DNA of 64,000 nucleotides. Source: Diplocarpon mali (Eukaryota > Ascomycota > Leotiomycetes > Helotiales > Drepanopezizaceae). Both the position numbers and the translations under genes were made by a program. A model generated the notes under the pieces. That model ran no database searches, was not told where the DNA came from, and worked only from the letters and a program-made list of their open reading frames with translations. Shown here piece by piece: positions 59,416-64,000 of this stretch; positions within the stretch are counted from its first letter, which is position 1, and every line of letters starts with the position of its first letter. The stretch is taken from positions 1 to 64,000 of the forward strand of contig JAENRP010000168.1 of the NCBI GenBank assembly GCA_024741835.1. Reading direction: 5' to 3'.

Positions 59416-62227
59416 ATACTAGAAAATACTAAAAATAATAATAATTTTAAACTTTTTATTAACCCTTTATTTAAATCTTTTCAAACTCGTCTTAGTCACT
59501 TTGAGATTGACTTAGATTTTAAATGTTCTTTAAGTCCTTTTGAATTTCGAAGTACTCCTTTTAGTAATTAATCTTATAATATTAAAGCTTCCCCTTTACC
59601 CTTTATAGATTCTATTAACTTAAACGGTTAGTATAAAATAATAATAGCCGCATTTAAGGCTATTACTAATCACTTTCCCCTCCTTAATTCTCTTAGCGCT
59701 CCTTACTTTATAAGCGCTAATATTACTGATTTCCTTAAGTAATATAAGGAAACTTATTACGATTTTAGTATTATATAAGAGGATATGATTTCTCAACTTC
59801 CTTGCTATTATAATTATATAAGTAAGGATATTATCAAGTCCCTTCTTAAATAGAAAACTTATAGTTTATAAGAACTCTTTATTAAGGCCCTTAAATCTGA
59901 ATTCCGCGAATTTAATAGATAGTAGATTCGCAATACCCTAGCTTTCTTAAAGGAATTTGTTTTAGTCACTTATACTCTTAAGGAACTTAAGAACTACTAT
60001 CGGACTTTTACTTATATATCGAATACCTTAATTAGCTAGAAAATACTTAGCGAAGTTGAAAGAGGCCGTCTTTTCTTACTTAAATTACCTACTAGCCTTT
60101 GAAATAAGATTATCAAGCATTTTAAGATTAATAAGTAAGACCTTATAACCTTTGCCTTATTTAAGGAATTCTCGGCCTTTGCTTTAAAATCAGATCTTAG
60201 TAAAAGAACTATTAATACTATAGAGTAGGAAAAAGCCTTTACTCCCTCTTATACTAAAGACCTTAAGAATCTGGTTTAAGAATACTTAAAAGCTTTAGAA
60301 GTTATAAAGGAGGCAAAGAAGAACCTAGTAGTTATACCTTTCACTTGCGGGCCTGACCTAAGAGTAAGATCTAACTTTAGAATTAAGGAACTTAAGACCT
60401 AATTTATAAAACTCTAAATCTAAAGCTTAGAAATTAGAATTAATAATCTCTTATAGGAAAAATAGCATATTTCCTAGTTTAGTAATAGATAAAACTCGGC
60501 TACTATAAGCTAACCTAGTAGTTCCTATTACTAGACTCTTGCTTCTTATTATTTAGAATAACCAACTAATATAAGAATGTAATAGCTAGCTAAAGAAGGA
60601 GGAATTAATCCTAATTAGCACTCTACTAATATTAATACTATAGGGTATTAAGGAAACGGCAATAGAAGATAACTAACTTGCAACTTTTGCAATAATAAAG
60701 AACCCAATTGCCTTTTATATAAGTATTGTAACAATTGTCCTCTTTTCTACTATTTTATTAATACTAGGGTTATATATATTAATAAGTATAAGATGCTTTG
60801 CATTAAAGATCTTAGGCTAGATGCTATCCTTATTAAAAAATACTAAAATTATTTATAGCTATAGACTATTTAAATAATAATATATAGTATAAAGTAGGAT
60901 AAGGATTTAATCGAACGATAGTATATTATAAATATAAATGCTAAAATTCCAACTTATATATATAGGTCTAACTAGCAACCTACTTAAGGGAGTTCTTAAG
61001 GACTTAGCTTTTAATTAAATAGCTATAGAAGTTAAAGGTATCTTTATCTTAAGATAGGTTAATAATAATATATCTATTAATATTAATACTACTTTTATAT
61101 TTAGAAACCCTTAGAATACTCGGCGTCCTTCTAAATCTACTACTCCTTTAATACTAATAAAACTAGCTAAAGTCTAGAAATTAATGCGTGCAACTTAGGA
61201 ATCTTAATATAGAGTTTAAATGCTAAAAGACATTTAACAATTTAAAACTGTAGTAGATGAGAATAAAGCTGATATAATAGATAAATTAATTAAAGATATA
61301 ATAGATAAAGATAGCTTTAAGCTTAAAGATTAAGAAGTTGAAGTTATTGCGCAGACCCTTAACCTTAAGTAAAAGAGATAGATGTTAAAATAGGAAAAAT
61401 TCGTTAATAAATATACTAGTTTAACTATAATAGAGAAAGCTGTAGAGAATATTATAGCTTAGCAAATTAACCTTACGTTTAAAGACCTATTTAGTTTAAT
61501 TAAGCGCTTTAATAAAGTGCTAGGAAAGCATATCCTAATTGCCTTTAAAGATTTGAATAATAATAAGGAAATGGAAATTATAATATAAAAGAACTTTAAA
61601 AAGCACTTAGCCTTAATTAAATATCTTTAAATTATAGAAGATAAAGGAACCTAAAGGTATTATAATATTATAGTAATAGCTTTAATATCTTAGAATATTA
61701 ATTGAAATTGTTTAATAGTTGCGATAAAAAGCCCTATTATTATTTATTTAATAGAAGAATCAATTAAAGCAAAGGCTTTGATTGATTATAGTTTAGAAGT
61801 TAATATAATAATTAGAAAAGTGGTAAAAATGGCTCGATTGATAATCGTTAGCAATCGACTCCTTATTTATTCGACTATCTCTAAATTGAAATACAATTTT
61901 AATAGATAGGTGAAAAACGTAAAGGTTAAAGTTAAAGGAATTATTAATTATACTAACTTTTTAATAATAGAGAATTCTTTAAATGATATTCTTTTAAGAA
62001 TGCCTTTTATTTTAAAATCTTAGCTAATATTTAACTATTCTAAAGATGGTCTTATAAAAGCCAGTCTTTAAAATATAGATTGATCCTTAAAAGGATAAAT
62101 GGTTATTATAAGAGATATAGCCGAATTTTAAAATGAGGTTTCGGGAAATGATTAGCTAGTATAAAGGCTAGGCTTAATGCTAATAAAGGAAGGCACTTAG
62201 CGAGGAGTTATAGTAAAAGAAAGGTGA
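59416..62227 (+). pseudogene. D2 gag-protease (decayed)
   Basis: It corresponds to D1 36,841-39,654 codon by codon until the 2-bp loss near 60,960, which adds a frameshift. Shared features include the ATA start codon, the TGA equivalent to D1 39,130, the terminal TGA, and in-frame palindrome 60,343-60,366. Differences from D1 are nearly all transitions. Confidence 0.82.
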
Positions 62228-64000
62228 GTTTGCCGATTTTGAATAATAGCGATTTGACTTGCGGTCCTAAACTAAGAGTCAAATCTGGAATTTTAAAAAA
62301 TAGTACAATCGGCGTTTTATTAGCTTAATAATTAAGAAAAAAGAAAAATAAGGTAAAGAAGATAGTTTATTTTATAAATTTCGACAATTTACTAATCATT
62401 TTAAAAAACTTAAAAACCACTTATAGGTTAGACTCGCGAGTGAAAAATAATAAAATTACTAATGATATTTTTATTTACGCACTTTAAATTAATGATTTAG
62501 AAAATCTTTTATTTATTTTTAAAAAGGAAAATTCAGACCGTTTTATAAGATTTAATAAAAAAGGAAAGAAGTAGAAAAGTATAGTACTAGCTAATATTCG
62601 AACTATATATAAAAGTAAGACTAATAAAGTACGACTAGTAGATTAGGGAATTTCTAATAGCTTAAAGCCTAGAGGATTAAATGATTGATTTAAATAAGAT
62701 AAGAAGCTTCGACCTTTAAAGTTAGGTAGCAAATTCGATAAGTTCATTATAGGCAGATTTTCTAATAAACCTATCGAATATCGGCTAATAAAAGAATATT
62801 TTAATATATTGAAAATTAAAGATAATTTAATAAAATAAGAATGCGAACTACTTTATAAAACCTTAATAAATCGAAAGGACGCCTTAGCTTTTGATTAAAT
62901 AGAACTTAGCCAGATTTGAGAAGAGGTTACGCCTTATATTAAGATTAAGATAATACTTTATAAAGCTTAATAAGAGAAAACATTCAAGGTCCTTAAAGCT
63001 CTTTAAGAAAAGGTAATCGAAATGTTAAAGGATAGGCTAAAGTAAGGTATTCTTAAGTTCTGTAATAGCCCTTATAAGAACAAATGGTTCCTAGTTATTA
63101 AGAAAGAGAAGGGAACTTATAGATTAATAATAGTAGTAGTAGAGATAAACTAAGTAACTATTAAAGATACTAATATTCCTTTAAATGTAAATGAGTTCTT
63201 AAATAAATTCGCAAGATTAACTTATAGCTCTCTTATTAACTTCTTCTTTAAATATAACTAATTCATTCTTAATATTAAATTGAGAGATATAATAGTAATT
63301 TAAACCCTTTTTAAGCTACTTTAGATAATAAGATTACCTTAAGAGGCTATAAATTTAATTGCTCAATTTGTTTAAGTAATCTATAAGATACTAGTAGATT
63401 ATATACCTAATATTGCGCTCTCTTATATAGATGATATAAAAGTAAAAGGATTAAGATCATTTTATAATTATAAAGAAGTTCTTCTTAGTATATAATAATT
63501 TATAATAGAATACATTTAAAACCTAGACTAGGTGCTTATATAATTTAAAAGGGTAAGAGCAATAGTTGGTCCGAAGTTATAATACTATCTTCTATTAATA
63601 GAAATTATTGGTTTTATTACTAATTCCAATGGCTAAAGTCCTTAAAGGGCTAAAGTACTTAAAATCGATAAATAAAAGAGGTATAATAATATAGTAGAAG
63701 CTTACGCATTTATTAGCGTTATAGTATACTATCGCATTTAGATTAAGGATTTCATTAAAAAGGCAGCACCTATTTATACCTTATTTTGAAAAGGGGCTGA
63801 GTTTCAATAGGAGGAATCTTAAATAGAAGCTATAAAATAACTAAAGCAAGCGTTACTTAAAGCGCTATATCTAATTAAAATAGATTATAAAGCTAACGCT
63901 AGGCTAATTATATTAATAATTGACATAAGCTTAATTAGATAAGGTGCTATCCTTTAATAAGCTAATAGCTAATAGAAAAGACATTTAGCTTGCTTTAAAA
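62190..64000 (+). pseudogene. D2 pol, N-terminal part to RT (decayed, truncated by window)
   Basis: It corresponds to D1 39,620-41,427, with RT motifs at about 63,120-63,450. Palindromes at 62,256-62,280 and 62,419-62,442 match D1 39,683 and 39,846. The window ends inside the RT/RNase H region. Confidence 0.82.

Larger units (their letters stand above)
13881..64000. other. AT-rich RIP-mutated retrotransposon compartment
   Basis: About 50 kb is almost free of intact frames. CpA and TpG are scarce, TpA is common, and recognisable retroviral-type domains are broken by TAA/TAG where Gln or Trp codons are expected. Paired LTRs differ nearly only by transitions; the A pair shows about 17 over 195 bp with no transversion that I found. 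This is the signature of repeat-induced point mutation, a Dikarya defence against duplicated DNA. All assignable sequence is Ty1/Copia or Ty3/Gypsy. I found no host gene in it. Confidence 0.9.
58417..64000 (+). mobile_element. Element D2: second copy of the D-family Gypsy element, cut by the window end
   Basis: D2 is colinear with D1 from the 5' LTR to RT at a constant offset of 22,575 bp, then 22,573 after a 2-bp difference in a TA run near 60,960. It inserted into element E. Its 3' end, and so whether it has ORF2 and ORF3, is outside the window. It has a normal single 5' LTR, unlike D1. Confidence 0.9.

Overview
The window looks like a chromosome segment of a filamentous ascomycete (Pezizomycotina). 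The two intron-containing genes I can support have 46-57 nt introns with fungal GT..CTRAY..AG signals. Most of the rest is AT-rich DNA in which retrotransposons have been decayed by C-to-T changes on both strands, the pattern of repeat-induced point mutation (RIP): CAA/CAG/TGG codons read as TAA/TAG, and paired LTRs differ almost only by transitions.

Layout. 1-8,587: GC-rich, gene-poor DNA with several small tandem repeats and no protein I can defend. 8,588-9,426 (minus): a conserved fungal protein of unknown function with one intron. 9,427-9,969: divergent intergenic region. 9,970-11,879 (plus): a mitochondrial type II (alternative) NADH dehydrogenase with six introns. 11,880-13,880: transition DNA. 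13,881-64,000: an AT-rich nest of retroelements with no host gene seen.

The nest can be unpacked from LTR pairs and target-site duplications. Copia element E (minus) is the outer host. Copia element B (18,455-54,864, minus, LTR 299 bp, TSD CCTAA) is inserted in E's reverse transcriptase. B was hit twice: by Copia element A (19,657-24,461, minus, LTR 195 bp, TSD GTTAG), and by Gypsy chromovirus C (31,305-54,849, minus, LTR 307 bp, TSD ATCTG), which entered B's right LTR. Gypsy element D1 (35,630-51,629, plus, LTR 245 bp, TSD ATAT) split C's reverse transcriptase. A second D copy (D2, from 58,417 to the window end) sits in the gag end of E.

Two things stand out. First, a 24-25 bp palindrome occurs about 29 times, in A and D only. 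It is nearly always read in one phase, giving a short Thr-x-x-x-x-Leu-x-Val peptide inside retrotransposon proteins of two superfamilies. Nine copies form an array in A. Second, D1 is about 16 kb and carries, after gag and pol, two large open frames (about 1,097 and 1,139 codons) that are paralogues of each other and share palindromes at matching positions. D1 also starts with an extra inverted LTR that makes a fold-back end. B and C each carry a plausible antisense frame next to their 3' LTR. Reading through TAA/TAG makes many frames look open in RIP-mutated DNA, so I rely on homology, motifs, paralogy and frame continuity rather than openness.
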